Shown: one piece after another, positions 45,262 through 54,242 of the stretch
Layout: the number at the start of each line of letters is the position of its first letter
How positions within the stretch are numbered: position 1 is the stretch's first letter
Source of the DNA: Catellicoccus marimammalium M35/04/3
GTDB lineage: Bacteria > Bacillota > Bacilli > Lactobacillales > Catellicoccaceae
Assembly (NCBI RefSeq): GCF_000313915.1
Contig: NZ_AMYT01000007.1
Coordinates: 39,803 to 103,802, forward strand
Reading direction: 5' to 3'
DNA length: 64,000 nucleotides
The notes under the pieces: generated by a model
What the model was told of the DNA's origin: nothing
The model's input: only the letters and a program-made list of their open reading frames with translations
Database searches by the model: none
Position numbers and translations under genes: made by a program

Positions 45262-47256
45262 ATGAAGATGAAAAAATCTTGGTTAACGTTGATTGCGCTA
45301 TTAGGAATTTCTGGTATTGGTTATGCCCAACAAGCAGATGCTAGTTCAACGGATGATTCTTTGCAATCAACTTATGAAGAAATGACCAAATCAAAAGAGT
45401 TGGATCTACCTGATTTATTTGTGAATGATTCTAACTCTTCTAATAATGAATCAACAGACAAAGATTCGCATACACCGAATGTATCTGATGGATCAACTTC
45501 TGGAAATAAACCAGATACTTCAAAACCAAATATAGGATCAGGAAGTAATAAGCCACATTTTCCATCGTTAAAACCACAAGTCGTTCAAGGACAAATTCAA
45601 TTTGAAGGAGGCGCTCCAGCTGTTTCTGAAATTCAGTTGACATTACGTGGTGGAAAAGGATTTTTTGCCTTTGCGACTGCAAAAGCAAGTAATAGTTGGT
45701 CTTTCCAATTTGAGAAAAGTCCATTGATTCCGATGAAGGATGTAAAGGTATCTGTGATGAAGCCATTTTCTGTGGCAAATGATTATGTAGCTTCCGCTAC
45801 CGTTACTAATCCAAAACAAGTGACCGTCACATTAAAGAAAAAAGCAATTATTCAAGGAACAGTTACGGTAGACAATCAAGGAGTTAGTCCTTTAATGGTA
45901 CCAAACCATCCTTTAGTTTCTGTTACTGTTGTTGATAAAAAGACAGGGAAAAAAGTAGTTCCTCAAATTAAAAATTTGAAAAATGGAATTGCTTATCAAT
46001 TAAAAGCAGCTCCTGGAGCTACAGCAGAGGATTACACAATCACTCCGTCTATGGGACGAGCAAAACAATATGAATTAGTCCAAAATGGAACAAACTTTGT
46101 TTATCGTTTAAAAGTTACTTCACTAAAAGGAACAATTACTTTTAATGATAGTAGTGACCTACATCGTCCTAAAAGTTTAATCTTACCGATTGAATGTCCA
46201 GATTCTAGCCTTCCTGTGACAAAAGCAAAAGTTGTAAGTAAAAATGGGAAAGTATGGACATACCAATCACCAAACCTACCTGCAGTAGACGAAAATGGAA
46301 AGGCATTATCTTACTATGTCATTTTTCCAAATTTACCATTCTACCAAAAACCAAAAGTGACAGGAAATGACGCTGTTTATAACTGTCGTCAAGGATTAGT
46401 TCCTATTCAGAGTGTGGTTCAAGGAGATATTGATCATCACTTACCTACTTATGTAAAAATTAAAGATGAAACAACGGGACAATATGTTTTCCGTTTCAAT
46501 GGTTATTTACCAGTAGGTCATACATACTCTATTATTCCGCAAAAATTATCTGGCTATAAAACACCAAAAGCAGTCCGTGTTCGTTTAGGAGAAGATGGAT
46601 TATTAGAACAACAAGTGGATGGAGTTTGGACCGTTATTCCTGGAGTAACTTTTGCTTATGAAGCGAAAAAAGAACCTTCTTTTGAATTAAAAGATCCATT
46701 GTTATTTGAAAAAATCAAAGAACAATTGAAGAAAAAAATCGAAGAAGCCATTAAAAATGGAGTTATTAAAGACTTAGCTTCTTTGAAGAAATTTTTACAA
46801 GAACAATTTGAACATTTAAAAGATCAATACCCAGGATTTACTCTTCCTGATTTTAAAGATATTTTAAATAAGATTCATTTAACAAAACCAAGTCTACCTC
46901 ACCTTCCAGGACTTCCTTCTAATTTAGGAGACCTTTTTGGTAACTCAGGATTAGGAGAAGGAGGATTATCTGATACTTCTAATGGATTAAGTTTTCCAAA
47001 AGGAGGTTTAGATCTTGATGGTTTATCTGCAAGTGATGGGACTCCTTTATCTTTCCCAACAACTACAAGTGAAGATTTAGGAATTTCTACTCCAAGTACA
47101 AAATCAAATATCTCAGCCAAAGATAAAGATACTTTGACTTTGCCACAAACAGGAATGAATCAACAAAAAAATCTAGTCTTAATTGGTGCAGCAATCATTG
47201 CACTTGTTGCTGTTATCGTTTATTACTTCTTAGTAGTAAAACGTCGCAACCATTAG
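45262..47256 (+). CDS. LPXTG-anchored surface protein with four similar modules
   Basis: A 664-residue cell-wall protein. It has a signal peptide (KMKKSWLTLIALLGISGIG, cut probably after YAQQADA), a Ser/Asn/Asp-rich low-complexity stretch (about 28-105), then four modules of ~90-98 residues. Each opens with a hydrophobic-x-G-[TQD]-[IV] turn: VVQGQI at 107, IIQGTV at 196, LKGTI at 288 and VVQGDI at 385. They resemble CnaB-like beta domains in spacing. A charged, helical stalk (about 470-545), a Gly/Ser/Leu-rich segment, the sorting signal LPQTG at 627-631, a membrane helix and a basic tail (VVKRRNH) follow. Substrate of the sortase at 13.3 kb is a fair inference; ligand unknown. Confidence 0.88.
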   Translation: MKMKKSWLTLIALLGISGIGYAQQADASSTDDSLQSTYEEMTKSKELDLPDLFVNDSNSSNNESTDKDSHTPNVSDGSTSGNKPDTSKPNIGSGSNKPHFPSLKPQVVQGQIQFEGGAPAVSEIQLTLRGGKGFFAFATAKASNSWSFQFEKSPLIPMKDVKVSVMKPFSVANDYVASATVTNPKQVTVTLKKKAIIQGTVTVDNQGVSPLMVPNHPLVSVTVVDKKTGKKVVPQIKNLKNGIAYQLKAAPGATAEDYTITPSMGRAKQYELVQNGTNFVYRLKVTSLKGTITFNDSSDLHRPKSLILPIECPDSSLPVTKAKVVSKNGKVWTYQSPNLPAVDENGKALSYYVIFPNLPFYQKPKVTGNDAVYNCRQGLVPIQSVVQGDIDHHLPTYVKIKDETTGQYVFRFNGYLPVGHTYSIIPQKLSGYKTPKAVRVRLGEDGLLEQQVDGVWTVIPGVTFAYEAKKEPSFELKDPLLFEKIKEQLKKKIEEAIKNGVIKDLASLKKFLQEQFEHLKDQYPGFTLPDFKDILNKIHLTKPSLPHLPGLPSNLGDLFGNSGLGEGGLSDTSNGLSFPKGGLDLDGLSASDGTPLSFPTTTSEDLGISTPSTKSNISAKDKDTLTLPQTGMNQQKNLVLIGAAIIALVAVIVYYFLVVKRRNH

Positions 47257-47291
47257 ACAAAAAAGAAAGTCAATAGAGGAGAAAAGAGATT

Positions 47292-48017
47292 ATGTCAGGA
47301 CATTCAAAATGGAATAATATTAAAGGAAGAAAAAGTGCACAAGATGCAAAACGTGGAAAAATCTTCCAAAAATTATCTCGTGAAATTTATGTAGCAGCGA
47401 AAGCTGGAGGTCCAGATCCAACAGCTAACTCTTCTTTACGTTTAGTGATGGATAAAGCAAGAGCAGAAAACATGCCTAAAGATAATATCCAACGTGCCAT
47501 TAAAAAAGCAACAGAATCTGGTGCTGGCGATCATTATATGGAATTAACTTTTGAAGGTTATGGACCAAAAGGAGTAGCGATTTTAGTTCATACATTAACC
47601 GATAATAAAAACCGTACGCAAACAAATGTTCGTGTTGCATTTACTCGTAATGGTGGTTCTGTAGGTGAAAGTGGTTCTGTAGCATATCAATTTGATCGTA
47701 AAGGATATATTGCAATCGAACGTGAAGGGTTAGCATTGGATGAAGATGAAATGTTAGAAAAAGTATTGGATGCAGGAGCGGAAGATTTGGTTACTTCTGA
47801 TGAAGTATTTGAAATTTACACTGCACCAGAAGATTTTACTTCTGTCCGTGATGCATTAGAAAAAGAATTTACTTTAGCACGTGCGGAATTAACAATGATT
47901 CCACAAACTACAGTTCCTCTAGAAGGAGCAGACTTAGAACAATTAGAGCGTCTTGTTGATAAATTAGAAGATGACGAAGATGTTTCTGAAGTTTTCACAA
48001 ACTGTGAGAATTTATAA
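47292..48017 (+). CDS. yebC: YebC/PmpR family transcriptional regulator/translation factor
   Basis: YebC-family proteins are widely conserved; members have been described as DNA-binding regulators and more recently as helping ribosomes through proline runs (family knowledge). The sequence is canonical: [39 protein letters not shown] and [16 protein letters not shown]. Length 241 is normal. AGAGGAG precedes the ATG. A terminator follows. Confidence 0.96.
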   Translation: MSGHSKWNNIKGRKSAQDAKRGKIFQKLSREIYVAAKAGGPDPTANSSLRLVMDKARAENMPKDNIQRAIKKATESGAGDHYMELTFEGYGPKGVAILVHTLTDNKNRTQTNVRVAFTRNGGSVGESGSVAYQFDRKGYIAIEREGLALDEDEMLEKVLDAGAEDLVTSDEVFEIYTAPEDFTSVRDALEKEFTLARAELTMIPQTTVPLEGADLEQLERLVDKLEDDEDVSEVFTNCENL

Positions 48018-48020
48018 TCA

Positions 48021-48052
48021 AAAAGAGGTTGAGTATTCAACCTCTTTTCTTC
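48021..48052 (+). terminator. Intrinsic terminator after yebC
   Basis: AAAAGAGGTTGA-GTAT-TCAACCTCTTTT stem with a T-rich end. Confidence 0.85.
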
Positions 48053-48065
48053 TATATATAAGGAA

Positions 48066-49160
48066 ATGAGTAAAGCTATGGATCGTTATATTATTCATGT
48101 TGATATGGATGCTTTTTTTGCATCCATCGAAATGAGAGATCATCCACAATGGAAGAATAAACCGCTTGTTGTTTCCCCTGATCCAAGAAAAAACTTTGGG
48201 CATGGAGTAGTCACAACTGCAAACTATGAAGCAAGAAAATATGGAATTCACAGCGCTATGTCTGCAAAAGAAGCTTTGCGTCGTTGTCCTCAACTCATTT
48301 TTTGTCCAGTGCGAAAAAATTATTACCGTGAAATTTCAAAACAAATTCAAGAAATTTTCCATTCTTTTACGCCATATATTGAACCAATTGCATTAGATGA
48401 AGCTTATTTAGATGTTAGTCATCGTTGCCAAACTATTACAGAAGCTATTCAAGTCGCACGGATGATTCAATATAAAATTTGGGAAGAGTTACAGTTAACT
48501 TGTTCGGCAGGCGTTTCCTATAACAAAACTCTAGCAAAGTTAGCTTCTGATTATCAAAAGCCATGTGGTTTAACCTATATTACAAAAGAGCAAGCCCCAC
48601 AATTTTTAGCCCAATTACCCATTGAAAAATTTAAAGGAATTGGGAAAAAGACATTACCTAAAATGAAGGCACTAGGAATTCATTATGGAAGGGATGTTTT
48701 ACGCTATTCAGAACAGGAATGGATTCAAAATTTTGGTAAATTTGGTTATGATTTATATCAAAGAGTACAAGGAATTGATGAACGTCCTGTCGAATATAAA
48801 CGAAAAAAACAGTCTATTGGTACTGAAAGAACTTTTCATCCTCCATTATTAGACGAAGGAATGTTACAACAAACTCTTCGGCAATTAACAGAGCGTATAG
48901 CGATAGAATTAAAAGAAAAAGAATATTATGGAAATGTGCTAACACTGAAATGGCGTTATCCAAATAAAAATGCTCAAACAAGACAAATTCAATTTCCTCA
49001 TCGAACACAAGAGGCACAAGAAATGGAAAGGGTTGCTTTACAATTAGCAGAAGAGTATCTCCATTTAGAGGAAGGAATTCAACTTTTAGGAATCAGTATT
49101 GGAAAATTACAAGTTCAATCAGAAGAACAATTACAATTGGATTTGTTTGGTCGAAGATAG
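48066..49160 (+). CDS. dinB: DNA polymerase IV
   Basis: A Y-family translesion polymerase. The catalytic acidic residues are visible in HVDMDAFFASIE and PIALDEAYLDVSH, and SAGVSYNKTLAKLASDYQKP and the KFKGIGKKTLPKM helix-hairpin-helix are typical. The C-terminal little-finger domain follows (RPVEYKRKKQSIGTERTF). The start is uncertain: ATG at 48066 (364 residues) sits 2 bp after AAGG, whereas ATG at 48078 (360 residues, MDRYIIHVD) has wider spacing. The last residues QLQLDLFGRR match the beta-clamp-binding peptide. Confidence 0.96.
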   Translation: MSKAMDRYIIHVDMDAFFASIEMRDHPQWKNKPLVVSPDPRKNFGHGVVTTANYEARKYGIHSAMSAKEALRRCPQLIFCPVRKNYYREISKQIQEIFHSFTPYIEPIALDEAYLDVSHRCQTITEAIQVARMIQYKIWEELQLTCSAGVSYNKTLAKLASDYQKPCGLTYITKEQAPQFLAQLPIEKFKGIGKKTLPKMKALGIHYGRDVLRYSEQEWIQNFGKFGYDLYQRVQGIDERPVEYKRKKQSIGTERTFHPPLLDEGMLQQTLRQLTERIAIELKEKEYYGNVLTLKWRYPNKNAQTRQIQFPHRTQEAQEMERVALQLAEEYLHLEEGIQLLGISIGKLQVQSEEQLQLDLFGRR

Positions 49161-49178
49161 GCGAATTGTGAATAAAAT

Positions 49179-49186
49179 GCTATACT
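49179..49186 (+). promoter_or_regulatory. Extended -10 promoter of the SseB-like gene
   Basis: TGCTATACT, 28 bp before the SseB-like start; no good -35 is visible. Confidence 0.5.
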
Positions 49187-49213
49187 ATAAAAGAAGAATT
49201 AGGAGGAGAGAAA

Positions 49214-50524
49214 ATGGATAAATTTAAAGAACATAATGAAAAATTATTACAAAGCATCGATATTTTAATGGAATATCCATCCATTGAATCAGAACGTAAT
49301 GTTTATTTGGAATTAGAAAATGCAGTTTTCTTAATGCCAGTAGTCATTGAAAATAAAGAGGATATGACGATTTTAGAAGGTCGTGTCGTACGAGTAACGC
49401 CAGGATCTAACTTACGTGTTGCTCAATTCAACGATGAAGAGGGTGCTTCTTTATATCCAGCATTTACGAGTATGGATGAAGTAGATAAATGGGAAGTAGA
49501 TTTAGAGCAAAATGATATCTACCTATTAGAAATGGATATGCACAGTTATATGGAAATGTTATCAGAAAATGAAAGTGCAGATGGTTTTGTTATTGATCCT
49601 TTCCATTACAACTTAGTGATTCGTAATCGCCAATTAGCTCGTTATCAAGAAATTTTACAAGAAGAAAAAGATCGTGAAATGCTACGCAATCCAATGAGTC
49701 GTATGATGGATGAATTGCGTGATCATCCTTCTGCTGAATTAGAAGAAAAAATTTATAATGCTTTTGCTAGCTTCCGTTTCTTGATGCCCGTCATTATTCC
49801 AAATGAAGAAGATGTGGAATCTGTAACCGAAGAACAAGTTGCAACTATTAAAGAAGATGGCGAAATGCAAGTAATTCCATTGGAAAATGAATCGGGAGAA
49901 AAAGTTTTTCCAGCTTTTACTGATTTATATGAGGTCAATAAAGCAGGAATTGATTTAGCAGCCAAAGAACATTATTTAATTGAAATGACTTTTGAACGTT
50001 TTGAAGCATTGATTGAGACAAGTGAAGGAGTCAATGGTTTTGCAATTAATCCATTTACTCACAATGTAGTAATTGAAGCTCCTCAATTTGCTCATTATCA
50101 TGAATTATTATTAGAAGAAGAACAACGTCAAGAAAAAGCACGTTTAGCAGCAGAAGAAGAAGCAATTGAGAATTTAGAAGATGCAGAAGCATATCAAATT
50201 AAAAAAGATGCTCACAATGAAGAGCTAGAAAAAGTGTTATCGAAAGAAATGGATGCGCAAGGAAACGTTCACCGTGCATACTTATTAGAAAAAGAATATC
50301 TAGATAAAACTCATTACTTAGTAGTTATGGACAAAGAACGCGACGGTAAAAGTATTTTAGGCGATTTACGCGATGCAGCTTATCCAGTTTTACCAGATAA
50401 AGAATCCTTAGAATTTTTATCTTATACTGAGCCTGAGGCACAAGAATATGTTAAAGATGTGACTCCATTCTACGAGAAATCACAAAAACGTGGAATTTTT
50501 GGTTTGTTTAAAGGTAAAAAATAG
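49214..50524 (+). CDS. SseB-like protein with duplicated N-terminal domain
   Basis: The protein contains two copies of the SseB N-terminal fold: residues ~15-140 (VFLMPVVIENKEDM ... LYPAFTSMDEVDKW ... GFVIDPFHYNLVI) and ~165-285 (FRFLMPVIIPNEEDV ... VFPAFTDLYEVNKAG ... GFAINPFTHNVVI). A charged helical linker (about 290-340) and an SseB C-terminal-type domain (to 436) follow. SseB was named for serine tolerance in E. coli; its biochemical role is unclear. No membrane segment or signal peptide. AGGAGGAG precedes the ATG. It is monocistronic, with its own promoter and terminator. Confidence 0.85.
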   Translation: MDKFKEHNEKLLQSIDILMEYPSIESERNVYLELENAVFLMPVVIENKEDMTILEGRVVRVTPGSNLRVAQFNDEEGASLYPAFTSMDEVDKWEVDLEQNDIYLLEMDMHSYMEMLSENESADGFVIDPFHYNLVIRNRQLARYQEILQEEKDREMLRNPMSRMMDELRDHPSAELEEKIYNAFASFRFLMPVIIPNEEDVESVTEEQVATIKEDGEMQVIPLENESGEKVFPAFTDLYEVNKAGIDLAAKEHYLIEMTFERFEALIETSEGVNGFAINPFTHNVVIEAPQFAHYHELLLEEEQRQEKARLAAEEEAIENLEDAEAYQIKKDAHNEELEKVLSKEMDAQGNVHRAYLLEKEYLDKTHYLVVMDKERDGKSILGDLRDAAYPVLPDKESLEFLSYTEPEAQEYVKDVTPFYEKSQKRGIFGLFKGKK

Positions 50525-50532
50525 CTGTTTTC

Positions 50533-50567
50533 AAGTTGTTTTCTGAAAAGAAAACAACTTTTTTTAT
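50533..50567 (+). terminator. Intrinsic terminator after the SseB-like gene
   Basis: AAGTTGTTTTCT-GAAA-AGAAAACAACTT followed by a long T run. Confidence 0.9.
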
Positions 50568-50645
50568 TTTTACATAATGTTTTTTTGTAAAGTCAAATTT
50601 CTAAAAAAAAGTTATCGAAAATATATTGGAAAATAGTGGAAATAA

Positions 50646-50669
50646 TTTTTATTTTAATTAAAATAAAAA
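50646..50669. promoter_or_regulatory. 24-bp perfect AT palindrome upstream of the MFS gene
   Basis: TTTTTATTTTAA followed by its exact reverse complement TTAAAATAAAAA, ending 9 bp before the -35 box. It could be an operator or an UP-element-like AT tract; no AT-rich neighbour shows the same symmetry. Confidence 0.6.
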
Positions 50670-50678
50670 ATGTAAGTT

Positions 50679-50708
50679 TTGACTTGTGAAAAAAGAACTA
50701 CTTATAGT
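50679..50708 (+). promoter_or_regulatory. Promoter of the OFA-type transporter gene
   Basis: TTGACT (50679-50684), 18 bp, TATAGT (50703-50708), 31 bp before the start codon. Confidence 0.75.
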
Positions 50709-50739
50709 ATGAAAGTTATAAAGGAAAGGAGACAATTTT

Positions 50740-52017
50740 ATGTCTGAAAAACAAAAAATGGATGCTAAACATTTGATGATCGTTTTTGGATGTATGTTAT
50801 TACAAGCGATTCCTTATGGTATTGCTCAAAACGTTCCTCCATTGTTCATCAACTACTTAAAACAAGACTTTGGTTTTAGTTTAGCAAGTATCGGATTTAT
50901 TTTTACAATTGGTGCGGTAGCATCATCATTAGTAGCTCCATTTGGTGGTAAATTTTACGCTAAATTCTCTACTAAATTAGTAATGGTTGGAGGATTAATC
51001 TTCTCAGCGATCGGTTTATTCTTGAATGCTATTGCTACACAATTATGGTTATTCTACGTAGCGAATGCAATTATTCAAATTGGTTGTGTAGTTTACTCAG
51101 GTTTAGGGGTTCCTTACTTAATCGGAACATGGTTTGATGAAAAATCTAAAGCAAAAGCTTTAGGTATTGCCTTTGCCGGTGGTTCAATTGGTAACTTCTT
51201 CTTACAACCATTATTTGCTAACTTATTAAACAAATTAGCGAAAAATAGTGTTGCAGGATTACACAAAGTTTATTTATACGCAGCAATTGCTGCTTTAGTA
51301 GTTGGTATCGTTGTATTATTCACAATGATTCATGACCGTAAGATGGCAACATCTTCACAACAAAACACAAGCTCAGAACAAAAACAAGAAATGCCTCAAT
51401 TACGTGGTATTGGTGCCGCTGCAACTCGTAAATTATCATCATTCTGGATTTTAGCATCTGGTATGTTCTTTATTGGATTAAACGTTTCAGCGCAATCAAT
51501 GCAATATGCAAACTACTTTGACTCATTACATTTATCAGCAGCTATCGTTGGTACCGTAGGATCAACTTTCGCGATTGCATGTTTAGTTGGTAACGTTGGT
51601 GGTGGAGTATTATTCTCTAAATTCGGTGTATTCCACTCAGCAAATATTGCCTTTGTATTACAATTATTATCTGCTGGTGCAATGATCGTTTTAGGTCTAA
51701 ACCCACATATGACATGGTTAGCTTATGTTTGGGCTGTTTTATATGGATTCACAGTATTCATTTACATGTCAGGTCCAGCCGTAATCGTTCAAGATTTATT
51801 CGGTATGAAAGAATCTAGTGAAACATTAGGTATCTTCAGTATCTTCTTTGCGATCGGATTTGCGATTGGTAACGTAATCTTCGGATTTGTTGCAGATTCA
51901 ATGGGATACGTTCCAGCTTGGATCTCAGTAATCGTATTCATCGTAATTGGTTACTTAATCTTATGCTCAATGATTAAGAAAATCTCTAAAGAAAAATACG
52001 CTGAAGTATTAAACTAA
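50740..52017 (+). CDS. MFS transporter, oxalate/formate antiporter (OFA) type
   Basis: A 425-residue, 12-helix MFS carrier of the OFA group, whose members exchange or import small carboxylates such as oxalate, formate, lactate or pyruvate (family knowledge). Features: QAIPYGIAQNVPPLFINYL in helix 1, GGKFYAKFSTKLVMVGG in the 2-3 loop, GLGVPYLIGTWFDEKSKAKALG, and a central charged loop (about 200-222). Substrate residues cannot be assigned. The codon choice (AAC, TAC, TTC, ATC enriched) is like ldh and ribosomal genes, implying heavy expression. It has its own promoter with the palindrome described above and a strong terminator. Confidence 0.88.
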   Translation: MSEKQKMDAKHLMIVFGCMLLQAIPYGIAQNVPPLFINYLKQDFGFSLASIGFIFTIGAVASSLVAPFGGKFYAKFSTKLVMVGGLIFSAIGLFLNAIATQLWLFYVANAIIQIGCVVYSGLGVPYLIGTWFDEKSKAKALGIAFAGGSIGNFFLQPLFANLLNKLAKNSVAGLHKVYLYAAIAALVVGIVVLFTMIHDRKMATSSQQNTSSEQKQEMPQLRGIGAAATRKLSSFWILASGMFFIGLNVSAQSMQYANYFDSLHLSAAIVGTVGSTFAIACLVGNVGGGVLFSKFGVFHSANIAFVLQLLSAGAMIVLGLNPHMTWLAYVWAVLYGFTVFIYMSGPAVIVQDLFGMKESSETLGIFSIFFAIGFAIGNVIFGFVADSMGYVPAWISVIVFIVIGYLILCSMIKKISKEKYAEVLN

Positions 52018-52028
52018 TGAGATAAGAA

Positions 52029-52059
52029 AAGAGTTCTTCTTTGAAGAACTCTTTTTTTT
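52029..52059 (+). terminator. Intrinsic terminator after the MFS gene
   Basis: AAGAGTTCTTC-TTT-GAAGAACTCTT followed by T run. Confidence 0.9.
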
Positions 52060-52065
52060 GATATA

Positions 52066-52097
52066 AAAAAAGTCTAGGAATTTTCCTAGACTTTTTC
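52066..52097 (-). terminator. Terminator overlapping the end of the FUSC-like gene
   Basis: AAAAAGTCTAGGAA / TTCCTAGACTTTTT. The gene's TAG stop codon lies in the upstream arm of this stem when read on the minus strand. Confidence 0.85.
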
Positions 52098-53243
52098 TTC
52101 TTTCTTATCTTGTACTTTTTCTTCTTTCTTATCTTGTACTTTTTCTTCTTTCTTATCTTGTACTTTTTCTTCTTTCTTGTCCTTTTCACTAGTTACTTCT
52201 TCTTTTCCAGAAGTGTTCGTTACGACTTGTCCGCTGCTAGAAGAGACTACCACTTTCTTTTGTGTTCCATGATGTTCTTTTTGATATTTGTTATAGAAAT
52301 AATTGAACAATAGGGAAATAACAATAACAATCGCTGCACCAATAATAATGAAAATCATACGTGAACTCATCATTTGTACAGTTGGGAAGTGATCGGTAGC
52401 AATCGCTGCATTTAACGAGTTAAAGGTAACAAAAATCATCTTCACAAAGTAATTATTTAAGAATGTGTAGATGTAACTAATTAAGATTAATAATAAAGGT
52501 ACAATCGTTGGGAAGTGATCCATAATATAGTATAAGAATACGCTATATACGGAAATACCAATAATCGTGGCAATAATACGTTGCCATAATTTTACTTTTG
52601 TACTTTGAATATCTAACTCAGTGATAGAAACTACAGTTACGACAATCCAAGAAGTCTTTAAGTCATCTAAGTAGAAACCGATGATGTAAGCAATTACCAT
52701 TCCAACAATTACTTTAATGATAAATGGCAAATGGTTTTTAAACTCTACAAGAAGAATTTCACGTAAAGAATATGTTTGATTATCTTTATGACTTAAGAAA
52801 TATACTAGTGAAACAATCAAACCACCAATGAAACTAGCAAGAATCATTTCTGGTGCATCTTCTACCGGTGAGTTAATATTTAAAGCATATAAGAATAAGA
52901 AAGGAACGTAAGATTGGAATTGTAAACTAGGTCCCAAGAAAAATAGGAAGATTAATACAGAAATAATAATGATTAAACTTCCAATAAATACGTTATGTGC
53001 AATATTAATTAAATAGGGTAATAGCACAGATAACACGAATAGAATTGGGAAGATTAAGCAACACAATCTTCTTGGTAATTGTAAAGAAATACTAGAAAAC
53101 ATTAATAATGCAGTTACAGAAAACGCCGCAATAAAAATACTTTCAGAACCAAAAAAGTGTTGAAATGCACTAACGAAGATTAAAATAAACGCTAGTAGAA
53201 AAATGTGTTCGATCAATTGTTTTTTTGTAATCTTTAATTTCAA
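52086..53243 (-). CDS. FUSC-like membrane protein with C-terminal repeat tail
   Basis: A membrane protein of the aromatic acid exporter/FUSC type. Two blocks of hydrophobic helices flank a cytoplasmic middle: about 15-165 and 190-310. YNKYQKEH marks the end of the membrane region; a hydrophilic tail (about 320-385) follows, ending in KKEEKVQD units repeated 3-4 times. I choose the TTG at 53243 (385 residues), placed 7 bases after AAGGTGG; a GTG at 53264 has no ribosome-binding site. Substrate unknown. The repeat tail may be a protein-binding or charge-buffering extension. Confidence 0.75.
   Translation of the reverse strand: MKLKITKKQLIEHIFLLAFILIFVSAFQHFFGSESIFIAAFSVTALLMFSSISLQLPRRLCCLIFPILFVLSVLLPYLINIAHNVFIGSLIIIISVLIFLFFLGPSLQFQSYVPFLFLYALNINSPVEDAPEMILASFIGGLIVSLVYFLSHKDNQTYSLREILLVEFKNHLPFIIKVIVGMVIAYIIGFYLDDLKTSWIVVTVVSITELDIQSTKVKLWQRIIATIIGISVYSVFLYYIMDHFPTIVPLLLILISYIYTFLNNYFVKMIFVTFNSLNAAIATDHFPTVQMMSSRMIFIIIGAAIVIVISLLFNYFYNKYQKEHHGTQKKVVVSSSSGQVVTNTSGKEEVTSEKDKKEEKVQDKKEEKVQDKKEEKVQDKKEEKV
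52090..52178 (-). repeat. 24-bp tandem repeat, 3.7 copies, coding for KKEEKVQD
   Basis: Three exact 24-bp units (52090-52113, 52114-52137, 52138-52161) plus a 17-bp partial one. The period is a multiple of three, so copy-number change would keep the frame. Confidence 0.9.
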
Positions 53244-53490
53244 TGAAACTCCACCTTTCTGCACTTGTTCATGCTATTTAATTTTACAAAAATCAAATGA
53301 TTGATAATCACAAAAAAATTCATTTCTTTTTCGTTTTTTCAATTCAAGAGTGAAAATAATTTTACACACTCTAATTTTAATGTTGACATATGTTGCTAGA
53401 AACTGCAAATATATCTTATTAAAATAAGAAAAATTAAAAAATGATTAATCTTTTGTGCGAGAGAACAAGAAAAAATGAATCTTGAAAGTA

Positions 53491-53499
53491 TGGTATAAT
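53491..53499 (+). promoter_or_regulatory. Extended -10 promoter of walRKHIJ
   Basis: TGGTATAAT, 23 bp before walR; the -35 region is weak. A second possible -35 TTGACA lies at 53383 without a good -10. The rest of the 53265-53490 interval is AT-rich with no gene; I found no matching pair of TGTWAH boxes for WalR self-control. Confidence 0.55.
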
Positions 53500-53522
53500 G
53501 AAAAAATACAGGAGGGATGGAA

Positions 53523-54242
53523 ATGAAGAAAATTTTAGTAGTAGATGATGAAAAGCCAATCTCTGATATTGTAAAATTTAATCTAAATAAAGAAGGGTAT
53601 GAAGTTTTTACTGCCTATGATGGCGAAGAGGCGTTAGAAAAGGTAGAAGAAGTAAACCCAGATTTAATTATTTTAGATTTAATGTTACCAAAAGTAGATG
53701 GATTAGAAGTTTGTCGTGAAGTAAGAAAAAATCATGATATGCCAATTATTATGGTTACGGCAAAAGATTCAGAAATTGATAAAATTTTAGGACTAGAATT
53801 AGGCGCAGATGACTATGTAACAAAACCATTTTCAAATCGTGAATTAGTAGCTCGAGTAAAAGCGAATCTACGTCGTCATACAACGAGTGCTGCTCCTGTG
53901 GAAGAAAAACAAAAAAATCAGGAATTAACGATTGGAAATATTACGATTTATCCTGATGCTTATAATGTTTCTAAAGATGGGACAATGATCGAATTGACTC
54001 ATCGTGAATTTGAATTGCTTTATTACTTAGCAAAACATTTAGGACAAGTGGTTACTCGTGAACACTTATTACAAACAGTATGGGGCTATGATTATTTTGG
54101 CGATGTTCGTACGGTAGATGTAACGGTTCGTCGTTTGCGAGAAAAGATTGAAGATAATCCAAGTCACCCAAACTGGTTAATGACTCGTCGTGGAGTGGGA
54201 TATTATTTGAAGAGTCCAGAACAGGATGGAACGAATGCGTAA
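53523..54242 (+). CDS. walR: Response regulator WalR
   Basis: WalR (YycF/VicR) is the essential OmpR-type regulator of wall hydrolase genes. The receiver domain has [16 protein letters not shown], the phosphorylated Asp at about 52 in [13 protein letters not shown] and the K in [19 protein letters not shown]. The C-terminal winged helix follows ([27 protein letters not shown]). I use the ATG at 53523 (239 residues) because GGAGGG ends 6 bases upstream; the ATG at 53517 touches it. Followed by walK with a short overlap. Confidence 0.97.
   Translation: MKKILVVDDEKPISDIVKFNLNKEGYEVFTAYDGEEALEKVEEVNPDLIILDLMLPKVDGLEVCREVRKNHDMPIIMVTAKDSEIDKILGLELGADDYVTKPFSNRELVARVKANLRRHTTSAAPVEEKQKNQELTIGNITIYPDAYNVSKDGTMIELTHREFELLYYLAKHLGQVVTREHLLQTVWGYDYFGDVRTVDVTVRRLREKIEDNPSHPNWLMTRRGVGYYLKSPEQDGTNA

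Noticed and set aside
52110..52313. Plus-strand ORF rich in Phe/Leu/Tyr opposite the FUSC-like gene
   Set aside because: It is the reverse reading of the Lys/Glu-rich 24-bp repeat; the minus-strand frame has a ribosome-binding site, family similarity and a terminator.
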